A stretch of 64,000 bases of DNA from Shewanella canadensis (GTDB lineage Bacteria > Pseudomonadota > Gammaproteobacteria > Enterobacterales > Shewanellaceae). Positions 27,763-36,915 of this stretch are shown one piece after another; within the stretch, counting starts at the first letter, position 1; every line of letters starts with the position of its first letter. A program made the position numbers and the translations under genes. The notes under the pieces were generated by a model. The model did not search any database, was not told the DNA's origin, and saw only the letters and a list, made by a program, of their open reading frames with translations. The stretch covers positions 434,001 through 498,000 of the forward strand of contig NZ_RXNU01000003.1 of NCBI RefSeq assembly GCF_003966225.1, given 5' to 3'.

Positions 27763-28786
27763 AATTCGAGATGGGCATGACTCGATTTCGACCTAAACGT
27801 TTGGCTTCATAGAGGAGTTTATCTGCCTGTTCAATAAGCTGTGCATGAGTCATAGATGGCTGCCATTGAGCCACACCAAATGAGGCGGTGATATTATTTA
27901 TTCTGGTATCTTTGCGCCTATCCTTAAGCGATACTTTTTCCAGACTTCGACGCATGGCTTCAGCGAGGTGTCTGGCGGTTCTAAGTTGATTGTTGGGTAG
28001 TAACACTGCAAATTCTTCACCGCCATAGCGATATATTTTTACACCGTCCCGACACGCTTCAGAGAGTCGTTTGGCCACGGCCTTGAGCACTTGATCTCCC
28101 AGCTGGTGTCCGTAATTGTCGTTAAATGCTTTGAAATGGTCGATATCTACCAATATTAAGCATGTTCCGTCAGGACTCTGATTGAGGATCCCTTTGAAGT
28201 CATCATCGAATGCCCGGCGATTGAGAATGCCGGTCAAGGCATCAAACAGTACATCTTTTTCGGATTGCTTAAGTTGTAACTTTAACGCTTCAATTTCTTG
28301 TTGAGCCTTGCTGAGCTGGCCTGTAAAAAACTCGGTGCTGGAACGGATATCATCAGATTCTTTAACCAGATTGCGGACAAGTCCAAGCACCTTCTCGAGA
28401 CTCACGCCTTCCTCTTCGATTCGGTTTAGCTTGTCAAAGTTGCTGTCGATTCGGGTCTGAAATTGTGTGGCGTCGAGGTTAGTATCTTTCAATGATTGTG
28501 ACAGTTCAGTTGCCATCGCCTCCAGGTTTTGGCGCATATCGATGACGTCGAGCTCCACCGGATCGGAAACAAACTCGCGGTAAAGCAGTTCAGAGTTTAC
28601 TGGAGGGCAGGTTTGGTATTGTTCAACTATGATATCGAGCTGCTTGTTTAATGCGGGAGTTTGTTCACCAACATAGGCGTACCAGAGCGCGTAGTTTGTT
28701 GGAGTGGTCGGTATTTGATGTTTTAGCATCAATGGAACGGCTTTCTTTAGGTTCCGGGCCGCTTGCTGCATTAATTCTTTAGTCAT
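27761..28786 (-). CDS. Diguanylate cyclase (GGDEF)
   Basis: 341 residues. A helical N-terminal region (1-180) with a coiled coil around 85-180 and no membrane segments precedes a GGDEF domain (about 180-340). The active site is intact as GGEEF at 255-259, and the metal aspartate lies in LILVDIDHFK, so it should make cyclic di-GMP. The inhibitory I-site lacks its aspartate: R246-D-G-V where RxxD is expected, so product feedback is probably absent. The N-terminal region (TPTNYALWYAYV) is a pattern seen in soluble cyclases of Pseudomonas and Vibrio. It stands alone between the sortase system and letAB. Confidence 0.92.
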   Translation of the reverse strand: MTKELMQQAARNLKKAVPLMLKHQIPTTPTNYALWYAYVGEQTPALNKQLDIIVEQYQTCPPVNSELLYREFVSDPVELDVIDMRQNLEAMATELSQSLKDTNLDATQFQTRIDSNFDKLNRIEEEGVSLEKVLGLVRNLVKESDDIRSSTEFFTGQLSKAQQEIEALKLQLKQSEKDVLFDALTGILNRRAFDDDFKGILNQSPDGTCLILVDIDHFKAFNDNYGHQLGDQVLKAVAKRLSEACRDGVKIYRYGGEEFAVLLPNNQLRTARHLAEAMRRSLEKVSLKDRRKDTRINNITASFGVAQWQPSMTHAQLIEQADKLLYEAKRLGRNRVMPISN

Positions 28787-28877
28787 ATCGATACCTGAAT
28801 TGAAAAAGCGAACCTTTTAATGGATTAGCTATTGGATCTATTTTAGAACATATACCTGCTGAGGACATATATCTAAA

Positions 28878-28908
28878 CCTAAACCAGAACTGACGGTTCC
28901 GGTTTAGG
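28878..28908 (-). terminator. Hairpin after letB
   Basis: CCTAAACC (28878-28885) pairs with GGTTTAGG (28901-28908), with an inner GAAC/GTTC pair of arms. It lies 20 bases past the letB stop on the minus strand and is followed there by TTTAGATAT. Confidence 0.6.
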
Positions 28909-28927
28909 TGTGGCACACGAAACTAAA

Positions 28928-31552
28928 TCACGGAGCTGTCTGAATGGGGGCCCAAGATAACCATGCAGGGTTTAGTTTGTTATGCAAGGTAAATACAGCG
29001 TCAGCCGAAACTTGGTTGCCAGAGCTGGTTTGTGATTGTGTCGCAACACCGATGCCACCGGCCATGATGGTTTCCAGGGAGCCGGTTTCAACCTGAGCGC
29101 CGGAAAACCATCCGATATCGACTTTCACGCCAGAAAGATCCCAGAACTGACTGGTCTGATTTACCAAGTGGCGATACTTCTTCTCGATATGAGCCTGCAT
29201 CCGGACACTATTGCCGGAATCTGATAGCTGGTAGCTATCCACTTCACCAATTTTGATCCCACGAAAGATGATGGGCGTGCCCGCCTTGACTGAGCCCAGG
29301 TTGATATCTTCTAAGGTAAATTGTAGCCAATCCTTCTTAGCTAGCACCGGAGCCGTCAGTTCTCCAAGAAACGTTTGACCTACTCGAGAACTCACTCCTG
29401 GCATCACACCGACATAGGGCCCTGTTAGCATCGTTTCCGGTGCCTTAATGCCCGATAGGGATATCTGAGCATCGACCAGATAATAAAGGGCATCCTCTTG
29501 GGTAAAATGTTTAGCGTAATCGCCATAAAGGTAAGCACTGGCTGTAACGCTGGTGAGATCTTTATTAAGTGAGACACTCTCAATCTCGCCGACTTGATGA
29601 CCCTGGTAGCGAATAGGGGCCTTGGCGGATAATTTCACATCGGCCGGGAAGGTGAGGGTGATGGCTTTAGCCTGAGCTAAGGCCAATTTTCTGGATCCAT
29701 AGAGATGGGTTTTACTACCCTTTGCATCGATATCGAGTAACCCTAAACTGATGCTGCCTTTCAATGCGCCTTGGATTGGAGCGACATCAATTTCGACCCC
29801 CGAAAGTGCAGCTTTTACCGACATGGCACTATTGCGCCAGAATACGCTGTTGGGCTTAATCAAGGTTTTAAATTGGTTCTGAATACTGACTCTGATAGAA
29901 AATTGTTCAGAACCAGAAAGCCAATCGATACTATCGACCCGACCGATCTGCATCTTCTTATAATAAACCGGAGAGCCTGGATTAAGGTCAGCCCCGTCCG
30001 GGCTCAGCAGGCTTAACTTAGTGAGGTTACGGTTGGCAAAGAATGCTGTCGCGTCTTGATTTGTGCCAAACAGGCGCAACTTGGCGTCGCTTTTAACTCG
30101 TTTCTTGCTGTTCCCCTGGACCAGACTAATAGCGCCCTTGGTCAGGGTGGTTAAATCCCGTGTTTGCACACTCACACCATCGAGTGATGCATCAATTGTC
30201 AGGGCAGACTCTGAGACAAAGTAACTGTTTGATGTGATCAGTTGTGAAAACTCCGGCCATATCTCAATCTGGTATTCAACACCTGTCAGCGCTTTATTAA
30301 GTTTGACGGCGTTAACTTTTCCGATAGGGATCTGCTTGTAGCGTACCTCAGCATCGGCACCTATACCCGGGTTCGTGTCAGCATTTAATGCCAAGGCAAG
30401 CTTGGTGAGCGCATCTTGATCCGGAGCCTGATCGAGCAGTGTGTATTGCTCGACGGCATCACCCGCACCCAGTGAAAACTTAATCACGCTACCGGTGATA
30501 AGCCTTTCAGGATGTTTGATACCCGATAGCGAAAGGTCAGCTCCCTCCAGCCAGAACTGAGATGAGGCAGAGAGAAGTTGTGCATACTCTTCATCCACTT
30601 TTGCCTTAAATCGAACACCAGTGTCGGTCAGATCCGATTGGGTTATACGTCCGACTTCTATGCCTCTGAAGACGATCTTAGAGCCTACACTGGCCGTTTC
30701 CGAATTATCTGCAATCAGTGTAAGTTCAACGCCTCCGAGGGCCAGCTCTTGATTATCATAGACTTGGAAACTTTGGCCATTAGTCGCTGCTTGTGCATCA
30801 TCAGATGAACTGAAACTTAGCCCTCCGGCAAGAATTGCCGACAGGCTTTCAGACTTTACCTTAATACCTGAAAGAGAGGCGTCTATGCTGATTCCCGAGA
30901 CATTCCAAAATTGCGAGTTAGTTTTAACCAAATGGGCATACTGTTTTTTGACAAACGCAGTCAATAATATGCGTTTAGAGCCTTCTAAGCGGTAACTGGT
31001 GATCTGACCGACTGGAATTTGGCGGTAAAAAAGCTGTGAACCAACATCCAACGAGCCTAAGTTGTCGCTGCTTAACTCAATGACCAGTCCGTCTGTGCCC
31101 GGTTGGACTGCAGGAGCGTTTATTTCAGCCTCAAAGAAGGATTGTGACTCTCCCTCACCGGGTTGAATAGCGATATAGTTTCCTGAAAAGAGTGCATCCA
31201 GTCCTTCAACACCCGTAATTGATGCTTTAGGGGCAACTAACCAGAACTTAGTACCATCGTTCAGAAACGGCCCTGCACGGTAATCCATCTTAAGGTCGAC
31301 ATTAACTCCCTTTAGATCATCATCAATACTGATATCGACAACTTTTCCGACGGTGAGACCTTGATAACGAACTAAGGTTTTTCCGATATCTATTCCGGTT
31401 GCGCTAGGGAAGTGTATCTGCACCTCAATTCCTGCTTCTTTTATGCTCTTGATACCCAGCCAGCCGCCGAGGGCTAGCGCAACCAGAGGTAAGAGCCAAA
31501 TTGGCGAGAATAGCTTCTTTTTTACGACTTTAGGTGTTTCCATTTGCGTCAT
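28928..31552 (-). CDS. letB: LetB (YebT), seven-MCE-domain inter-membrane lipid transport tube
   Basis: 874 residues, equal to E. coli LetB (877). One N-terminal membrane segment (about 15-35, FSPIWLLPLVALALGGWLG) is followed by seven MCE/MlaD domains in series, each with the Y/F-(R/K)-G/Q-x-x-(V/I)-G core (RYQGLTVG, YRQIPVG, FRGIEVG, YKQIPIG, YKKMQIG, RYQGHQVG, FRGIKIG). Stacked MCE rings form a periplasm-spanning tube for phospholipids between inner and outer membranes. Its start lies 23 bases inside the upstream letA part. It is last in a three-gene operon with the split letA. Confidence 0.95.
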   Translation of the reverse strand: MTQMETPKVVKKKLFSPIWLLPLVALALGGWLGIKSIKEAGIEVQIHFPSATGIDIGKTLVRYQGLTVGKVVDISIDDDLKGVNVDLKMDYRAGPFLNDGTKFWLVAPKASITGVEGLDALFSGNYIAIQPGEGESQSFFEAEINAPAVQPGTDGLVIELSSDNLGSLDVGSQLFYRQIPVGQITSYRLEGSKRILLTAFVKKQYAHLVKTNSQFWNVSGISIDASLSGIKVKSESLSAILAGGLSFSSSDDAQAATNGQSFQVYDNQELALGGVELTLIADNSETASVGSKIVFRGIEVGRITQSDLTDTGVRFKAKVDEEYAQLLSASSQFWLEGADLSLSGIKHPERLITGSVIKFSLGAGDAVEQYTLLDQAPDQDALTKLALALNADTNPGIGADAEVRYKQIPIGKVNAVKLNKALTGVEYQIEIWPEFSQLITSNSYFVSESALTIDASLDGVSVQTRDLTTLTKGAISLVQGNSKKRVKSDAKLRLFGTNQDATAFFANRNLTKLSLLSPDGADLNPGSPVYYKKMQIGRVDSIDWLSGSEQFSIRVSIQNQFKTLIKPNSVFWRNSAMSVKAALSGVEIDVAPIQGALKGSISLGLLDIDAKGSKTHLYGSRKLALAQAKAITLTFPADVKLSAKAPIRYQGHQVGEIESVSLNKDLTSVTASAYLYGDYAKHFTQEDALYYLVDAQISLSGIKAPETMLTGPYVGVMPGVSSRVGQTFLGELTAPVLAKKDWLQFTLEDINLGSVKAGTPIIFRGIKIGEVDSYQLSDSGNSVRMQAHIEKKYRHLVNQTSQFWDLSGVKVDIGWFSGAQVETGSLETIMAGGIGVATQSQTSSGNQVSADAVFTLHNKLNPAWLSWAPIQTAP

Positions 31553-32171
31553 CTTTCGATTCCAATCGATCCCAGAGTAAACGAGTATCCAGCACTTTTG
31601 CTGCTAATTGGGTCAGTAATATGACCAAGGCAAAAGCAGTGGCTGCCGGTGCGGGTTTAGCATCTAACAACTGGCCCATATTAACCAGTGCGGCGGTTAT
31701 TGATATAACGAAAAGGTCCAACATCGACCAACGTCCTATCCATTCAATGATATGAAATCCGATCATCAATTTCTGTTTAGATATTGGCAGTCGGAAACTG
31801 ATAGCAATCAAATATGCAGTTAACCCGAAGATCTTTAGCATAGGGACCAGAATGCTGGCAGTAAATAGAATAACAGCGATAGGGAACATATCCGACTCGA
31901 CCAAGTGGACGATCCCGGTAAAAATAGTATCGTGGCGGATCTGTCCTCTGTTGACCAACATAGTGATGGGGTATAGGTTGGCCGGAAACAATAAAATGGT
32001 CGCCGTGATCAGCAGGGCCCAACTTTTATGAAGACTCGAATGGTCTCTCATCACTAATGCTTCACCACACCGCTTACAGTGGATATCTGAATGAAGAGAT
32101 AGTTTACCGCAAGAGGGACAGGGGGTTAGACCCATCGTTATGCCTTGCATCTTGTTATTGAGTTCACTCAT
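31530..32171 (-). CDS. letA: LetA C-terminal half, PqiA-domain membrane protein
   Basis: 213 residues. A zinc ribbon at the N-terminus (CPSCGKLSLHSDIHCKRC, about 18-35) is followed by a PqiA domain with four membrane segments (starting near 52, 92, 125 and 180). E. coli LetA is a single chain of about 427 residues with two such modules; here each module is its own gene. It starts 8 bases inside the upstream module's end and overlaps letB by 23 bases. It is the inner-membrane partner that feeds lipid to the LetB tube. Confidence 0.88.
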   Translation of the reverse strand: MSELNNKMQGITMGLTPCPSCGKLSLHSDIHCKRCGEALVMRDHSSLHKSWALLITATILLFPANLYPITMLVNRGQIRHDTIFTGIVHLVESDMFPIAVILFTASILVPMLKIFGLTAYLIAISFRLPISKQKLMIGFHIIEWIGRWSMLDLFVISITAALVNMGQLLDAKPAPAATAFALVILLTQLAAKVLDTRLLWDRLESKDDANGNT

Positions 32172-32802
32172 CTAAAACACTCCACATATGTTCCAGATTG
32201 TACTCACGTTGAAGAAACAGAGTGACCAGAAATAACATTCCGAAGCAAAAAGTACCCATCCCTAAGAAAATATCTGCAAAATCTGAGAGTTGAAAGACCG
32301 AGACGAGAATACTGATCATATAAATTTCGAGCATGCTCAGTTGAGCCAACAGGCCTTGATAACTGAGTAGACGTTTCAGTATGGCACGAAAAAAGGGGGA
32401 GTTAAGACGATATTTGATGATTAAAATTTGACAGAGTACAGACAGAATAAGTAGTGCGGGAGCGATGACTGCTGACACTAAAACGGCGATACCTACAATC
32501 CAATAGCCTTGATTCGATACCGCCATAGCGCCTTCGATAATCGTCGTGGTTCTAATACTGCCTAAAAAGTGCAGCTCAAGCACTGGCAGCACATTGGCCG
32601 GAAGTAAAAAAAATAAAGCCGTTAAACACAAGGCTAACATACCGTCGACTGAACAGTATGGTGTGTCGTATAAGGTTGTATGACAGCGAGGACATAATGC
32701 ACGGACGCCTGAAGGTAGTGCACGTTTTCTGATAACTAAGTCACAAGAGCGGCATAACACCACACTATTGTCAGCACATTCTTGTTCCATCGCCGATTTC
32801 AA
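32164..32802 (-). CDS. letA: LetA N-terminal half, PqiA-domain membrane protein
   Basis: 212 residues, first gene of the operon. A zinc-ribbon pair (CRSCDLVIRK at 17-26 and CPRCHTTLYD at 37-46) precedes a PqiA domain with four membrane segments (about 55-75, 98-125, 150-170 and 178-198). With the next gene it makes up the full two-module LetA. Overlap of 8 bases between the two frames shows a true split rather than a sequencing slip at one site: the upstream module has a proper stop and the downstream module a proper ATG and zinc ribbon. Known family: PqiA/YebS. Confidence 0.88.
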   Translation of the reverse strand: MKSAMEQECADNSVVLCRSCDLVIRKRALPSGVRALCPRCHTTLYDTPYCSVDGMLALCLTALFFLLPANVLPVLELHFLGSIRTTTIIEGAMAVSNQGYWIVGIAVLVSAVIAPALLILSVLCQILIIKYRLNSPFFRAILKRLLSYQGLLAQLSMLEIYMISILVSVFQLSDFADIFLGMGTFCFGMLFLVTLFLQREYNLEHMWSVLDE

Positions 32803-32976
32803 TCCGTTTTTTACACCCGTTATTGATACATGTCTTTTGCAGATGACTCACCGCTGTTGATTAAGCGTAGCACGCCTGAATCACATTCCATGGAAGATCT
32901 CTGTGTCGATAATCAGTCAGATACTATCAGATTTTCTAGAGTACTTGCATAAGAACTTGTTTTTATGAGACTCTGT

Positions 32977-32996
32977 AACTGTATATAAAAACAGTA
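32977..32996 (+). promoter_or_regulatory. LexA (SOS) box of yebG
   Basis: CTGTATATAAAAACAG (32979-32994) with flanking AA and TA matches the LexA consensus CTG-N10-CAG, with an alternating TA start. It ends 11 bases ahead of the yebG ATG. yebG is an SOS gene in E. coli, so site and gene support each other. Confidence 0.92.
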
Positions 32997-33007
32997 CGAG
33001 GGCAGTC

Positions 33008-33292
33008 ATGGCAGTTATTACTAAATTTGTTGTGGTCAGAGAAGGGGTTGAGAAGATGACATTTACATCTAAAAAGGAGGCGGATGCCTACGATAAGATG
33101 CTTGATATCGCGGATCAACTCACTCCTTTCTTGACCGAGTCAGAGCTTGAGATAGATGAAAATACTTGTGAAAAGTTAAGTTTCTATCTGGCACAAAATA
33201 AAGAGCAACTAATGAATTTGTTGAAAGGTGTTGCGCCAAAAAAAGAATCTCCGCCTAAAAAAACGGCTAATAAAGCCGAATCGAAAAAATAA
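33008..33292 (+). CDS. yebG: YebG, SOS-induced DNA damage protein
   Basis: 94 residues, similar to the 96 of E. coli YebG. MAVITKFVVVREG and FTSKKEADAYDKMLD are the family's conserved N-terminal core; the C-terminus is lysine-rich. The protein's role is unknown, but it is LexA-controlled in E. coli, and a LexA box lies directly upstream here. GAGGG at 32998-33002 is the ribosome site. It is followed after 17 bases by msrC, so the two probably share a transcript, as their neighbourhood with letAB does in enterics. Confidence 0.93.
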   Translation: MAVITKFVVVREGVEKMTFTSKKEADAYDKMLDIADQLTPFLTESELEIDENTCEKLSFYLAQNKEQLMNLLKGVAPKKESPPKKTANKAESKK

Positions 33293-33309
33293 ATTGTTAG
33301 GAAGTTTGT

Positions 33310-33789
33310 ATGATAACGGAATTTTACTCATCACTGGATAGACAAGCCAAGGCACTACTCGATGGTGAAGATGACTTGATTGCTGCGATGGCAAACTTTT
33401 CGGCCTTGATAAATGACGCCTTAGATGATTTGAATTGGGTAGGATTTTACCTCTTAAAAAATAAACAGTTAGTATTAGGTCCATTTCAAGGTAAAGTGGC
33501 TTGCACGCGGATTCCACTAGGAAAAGGTGTGTGTGGAACGGCAGCTTCAGAAGGAACAACGAAGCGGATTGACGATGTGCATCAATTTGATGGGCATATT
33601 GCCTGCGATGCGGCCAGTAATTCAGAGATCGTGATCCCTATAATGCGTGATCACGAAGTGGTAGCCGTCCTTGATATTGACAGCCCAAGCCTGGCAAGAT
33701 TCGTTGAAACTGACCAAGCGGGACTGGAAAAGTTGGTAAATAGCTTTGAAAAGGCGTTATTTGCTCAAACTACAACCAATTTATCATAA
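33310..33789 (+). CDS. msrC: Free methionine-(R)-sulfoxide reductase, GAF domain
   Basis: 159 residues forming a single GAF domain, the size of E. coli MsrC (YebR). It reduces free L-methionine-(R)-sulfoxide with thioredoxin. The family's three cysteines are present: in KVACTRIP, KGVCGTAA and HIACDAAS; EIVIP and VLDIDSP are conserved GAF strands. Cytoplasmic. It follows yebG closely, so it may be raised with it after DNA damage. Confidence 0.92.
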   Translation: MITEFYSSLDRQAKALLDGEDDLIAAMANFSALINDALDDLNWVGFYLLKNKQLVLGPFQGKVACTRIPLGKGVCGTAASEGTTKRIDDVHQFDGHIACDAASNSEIVIPIMRDHEVVAVLDIDSPSLARFVETDQAGLEKLVNSFEKALFAQTTTNLS

Positions 33790-34056
33790 TTGATGGTCGC
33801 AATCGTCAACGTCCCGTTTATAATAGGCGGTTCGAATGATAAGGGCGTCGAGATATTTCCATTCGTGGAATGAAAGCTTGGCGTTTGTTAATTGTAATTG
33901 CTAAGGTATGTTTGCTGTTTCAGTTCTGCGTATCGAGTTTCAGTATTGCTATTGGAGCTTGAACTTGGTCTAAGACAGACAAATATAAACGACTCTTGAT
34001 GGCGTATCTTTTCGGTATGTTCAACTAGTGTCCCTTTTTTAACTGTGGAAGTAATG

Positions 34057-34698
34057 ATGGAATCAACAGAGAAGTTGACCGACACCAACGCAATTCTTGC
34101 GTATTTATATGAAACATTTCCTTTGTGCTTTATCGCCGAGGGTGAAACTAAGCCATTAAAGATTGGATTGTTTCAGGATTTGGCTGAAAGGTTAGCTGAT
34201 GATTCTAAAGTCAGTAAAACTCAATTGAGAATTGCCTTAAGACGCTATACTAGTAGTTGGCGTTACCTCAAGGGCGTTAAAGCCGGTGCACAACGTATCG
34301 ACTTAGACGGAACCCCTTGTGGTGAGTTAGAGCAAGAGCACATAGACCATGCTCAGTCTACTCTCAAAGAGAGTCAAGAGAAGGCAAAAGCTAAGCGTGT
34401 AGCAAAAGCTGCCGCCGCTAAGAGCGAAGGTCAGGCTGCTAAGGCGAATAAAAAGCCAGCAAAGAAACCAGCTGCTAAACGTGCAAAACCTGCACCTAAG
34501 CCGGTTAAAGAGCAAGCTCCGGAAGTTATTTTAACACCTGCAGTGTTAAATGAGCTGAAACAAAATCAGCGTGTTAATGTCAAACTAGGTAAGACACCAG
34601 TTGCTGGCGTTATCTTAGACATTAAGAAAGAGGATGTTCAAGTACAGTTAGACTCAGGTTTAACCGTTAAAGTACGTATTGAACACATAATGCTGTAA
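34057..34698 (+). CDS. proQ: RNA chaperone ProQ
   Basis: 213 residues. The N-terminal ProQ/FinO domain (about 1-115) has [24 protein letters not shown] and [16 protein letters not shown] features; a lysine- and alanine-rich linker (about 115-160) leads to the C-terminal Tudor-like domain ([17 protein letters not shown]). It binds structured small RNAs and 3' ends. Start placed at ATG 34057, with GGAAG 6 bases ahead; the longer GTG start adds four residues and ATG 34054 adds one. It lies 29 bases before prc, an arrangement shared with E. coli (proQ-prc). Confidence 0.95.
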   Translation: MESTEKLTDTNAILAYLYETFPLCFIAEGETKPLKIGLFQDLAERLADDSKVSKTQLRIALRRYTSSWRYLKGVKAGAQRIDLDGTPCGELEQEHIDHAQSTLKESQEKAKAKRVAKAAAAKSEGQAAKANKKPAKKPAAKRAKPAPKPVKEQAPEVILTPAVLNELKQNQRVNVKLGKTPVAGVILDIKKEDVQVQLDSGLTVKVRIEHIML

Positions 34699-34727
34699 CT
34701 ATCTCATAGTAAAGGAGTGACTTGTTG

Positions 34728-36800
34728 ATGCGAAAAATTACCCTGGCTGCCTCAATCGCCAGTATTTTTGTAGGATTCTCGGCGTGGGCGTTAACCCCAT
34801 CAATTCCATTCAGCGAGTTACCCGCACTATCGCAGGAACCGCAGCATAAAGTGGCCAGTAAGCGTGTTACTGGTCTCTTTACTCGTTCTCACTATCACAG
34901 GTTTGATCTTGATGATGTGTTTTCCGAGCAGGTATTCAAGCGTTACCTCAAGCAATTAGATTACCGTCGTAATGTATTGCTACAAACAGACCTTGATACT
35001 TTTGGTGTTTACTCCAAACAGTTTGATGACATGCTTAAAAGCGGTGATTTAACCCCTGCTTATAAGATGTTCGAACTTGTACAAAAGCGTCGTTATGACC
35101 GTTTCTCATATGCATTATCCCTCTTAGACAAAGAGATCGATTTTACTCTTGCTAATGATAAGTATCAGTTTGATCGTGCAGATGCCGCATGGCCGAAAGA
35201 TGAAGCTGAGCTCAACGAGTTATGGCGTCAACGAGTCAAATATGATGCGTTAAACCTTAAATTAACCGGTAAAGAGTGGGATGAAATTGTTCCCGTTCTC
35301 GAGAAGCGCTATAACAATGCGATTAAGCGTCTTAGTCAGACTAAGAGTGAAGATGTTTTTCAGGGTGTGATGAATGCTTTTTCTCGCACCGTAGAACCTC
35401 ACACCAGTTACCTCTCTCCCAGAAATGCTGAGCGTTTCCAGATGGAGATGAACTTAAGTCTTGAGGGGATTGGTGCCGTATTGCAGATGGATGATGATTA
35501 TACTGTCATTAAGAGTCTGGTTGCTGGCGGACCCGCGGCAACGAGTGAAAAGTTATCACCCGAAGATAAGATTGTCGGTGTCGGTCAGGATGACAAAGAG
35601 GTTGTTGATGTCATTGGCTGGCGTCTCGATGATGTTGTCGAGCTGATTAAAGGCCCTAAGGGCAGTAAAGTCGTCCTACAGATTTTACCTAAAAAAGGTG
35701 GTTCTTCGGCTAAAACATTCGAAGTGACCATAGTAAGAGATAAGATAAGACTCGAAGATCGCGCTGCTACCTCAGAGGTGATAGAACCCGATGAAGGTCT
35801 CTATGCCAACCGTAAGGTTGGTGTCATCCAGATCCCAGGTTTTTATATGGATCTGTCTAAAGATGTATCTAAAGAGCTGATTAAGCTGAAAAAAGCCCAG
35901 GTCGAAGGTGTAATTATCGATCTGCGGGGCAACGGTGGTGGTGCATTAACAGAGGCTACACTCTTAACTGGCTTGTTTATCGAGCAAGGTCCGGTAGTAC
36001 AAATAAGAGATGCCAATGGTAAGGTTTCGCAGAATCGTGATAATGACGGCCGTACCACTTATAGCGGACCATTAACTGTAATGGTTGATCGTTATAGTGC
36101 CTCTGCCTCTGAGATTTTCGCTGCAGCACTTCAGGATTATGACCGAGCACTGATTGTGGGTGAGTCGACTTTCGGTAAAGGTACGGTTCAGCAGCATAAG
36201 AGCCTCGGTCGTATCTATGATATGTATGAGAAGCCAATTGGTCACGTTCAGTACACTATAGCTAAGTTCTACCGTATCAATGGTGGCAGTACTCAGCTTA
36301 AAGGCGTTACACCGGATATTTCATTCCCGAGTGCTTTAGAGCCTGGTGAGTATGGTGAAGCTGAGGAAGAGAATGCATTGCCTTGGGATAAAGTGCCGGT
36401 TGCACAATATGGCACTCTGGGTGATGTTAGCCCTAACATGATCGGTAACTTGTCTGTTAAGCACGAGTCTCGTATTAAGCAAGATGTTGAGTTTAGCTAT
36501 ATTTACCAAGATATTGCCGAATTTAAGAAGCATCATGATGAAAAAACGGTCTCTCTTGTTGAGAGTGAACGTATTGCAGAGCGCGAAGCCAATGACAAGA
36601 AGCAGCTCGTTCGTCTTAATGAACGTCGTGTGAGCCAAGGCTTAGAGGTTGTTAAGTCGCTCGATTCAGAAGATACAGAAACTGAGTCGGATACAGACGA
36701 AGATGAACTGGTTACACCGGATGCTTTCCGTGATGAAACGGTTTATATCACTCTCGATATGGTCGATATCGAAAGAGTGGCGAAAAACGAATCAAAGTAA
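34728..36800 (+). CDS. prc: Tail-specific protease Prc (Tsp)
   Basis: 690 residues from ATG 34728, with AAAGGAG at 34711-34717; two TTG codons before it are less likely starts. A signal peptide (about 1-21, ending SAWA) sends it to the periplasm. A PDZ domain (about 235-320) recognises non-polar C-termini; the protease domain has the serine in SASASEIF (residues 457-461) and lysine in FGKGT (about 486). It trims and degrades periplasmic and envelope proteins, including FtsI and peptidoglycan hydrolases. It forms an operon with proQ. Confidence 0.95.
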   Translation: MRKITLAASIASIFVGFSAWALTPSIPFSELPALSQEPQHKVASKRVTGLFTRSHYHRFDLDDVFSEQVFKRYLKQLDYRRNVLLQTDLDTFGVYSKQFDDMLKSGDLTPAYKMFELVQKRRYDRFSYALSLLDKEIDFTLANDKYQFDRADAAWPKDEAELNELWRQRVKYDALNLKLTGKEWDEIVPVLEKRYNNAIKRLSQTKSEDVFQGVMNAFSRTVEPHTSYLSPRNAERFQMEMNLSLEGIGAVLQMDDDYTVIKSLVAGGPAATSEKLSPEDKIVGVGQDDKEVVDVIGWRLDDVVELIKGPKGSKVVLQILPKKGGSSAKTFEVTIVRDKIRLEDRAATSEVIEPDEGLYANRKVGVIQIPGFYMDLSKDVSKELIKLKKAQVEGVIIDLRGNGGGALTEATLLTGLFIEQGPVVQIRDANGKVSQNRDNDGRTTYSGPLTVMVDRYSASASEIFAAALQDYDRALIVGESTFGKGTVQQHKSLGRIYDMYEKPIGHVQYTIAKFYRINGGSTQLKGVTPDISFPSALEPGEYGEAEEENALPWDKVPVAQYGTLGDVSPNMIGNLSVKHESRIKQDVEFSYIYQDIAEFKKHHDEKTVSLVESERIAEREANDKKQLVRLNERRVSQGLEVVKSLDSEDTETESDTDEDELVTPDAFRDETVYITLDMVDIERVAKNESK

Positions 36801-36816
36801 AACGAGTTAAATAATT

Positions 36817-36842
36817 AAAAACGCGCCTATGGCGCGTTTTTT
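36817..36842 (+). terminator. Rho-independent terminator of proQ-prc
   Basis: Stem AAAAACGCGCC (36817-36827) with GGCGCGTTTTT (36831-36841), loop TAT, followed by T. It lies 16 bases after the prc stop. Confidence 0.92.
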
Positions 36843-36867
36843 CATATCTGTTACATCCGAAATTAGT

Positions 36868-36883
36868 TTATACCGATTGGTAT
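36868..36883. repeat. Third copy of the TTATACCGATTGGTAT motif
   Basis: Same 16-base sequence as in the palindrome at 13106-13143, here single, just after the prc terminator and 33 bases upstream of pepN. Confidence 0.7.
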
Positions 36884-36915
36884 TTTAATTTTATAAAAGG
36901 ATCTAAGGCCTGTAT

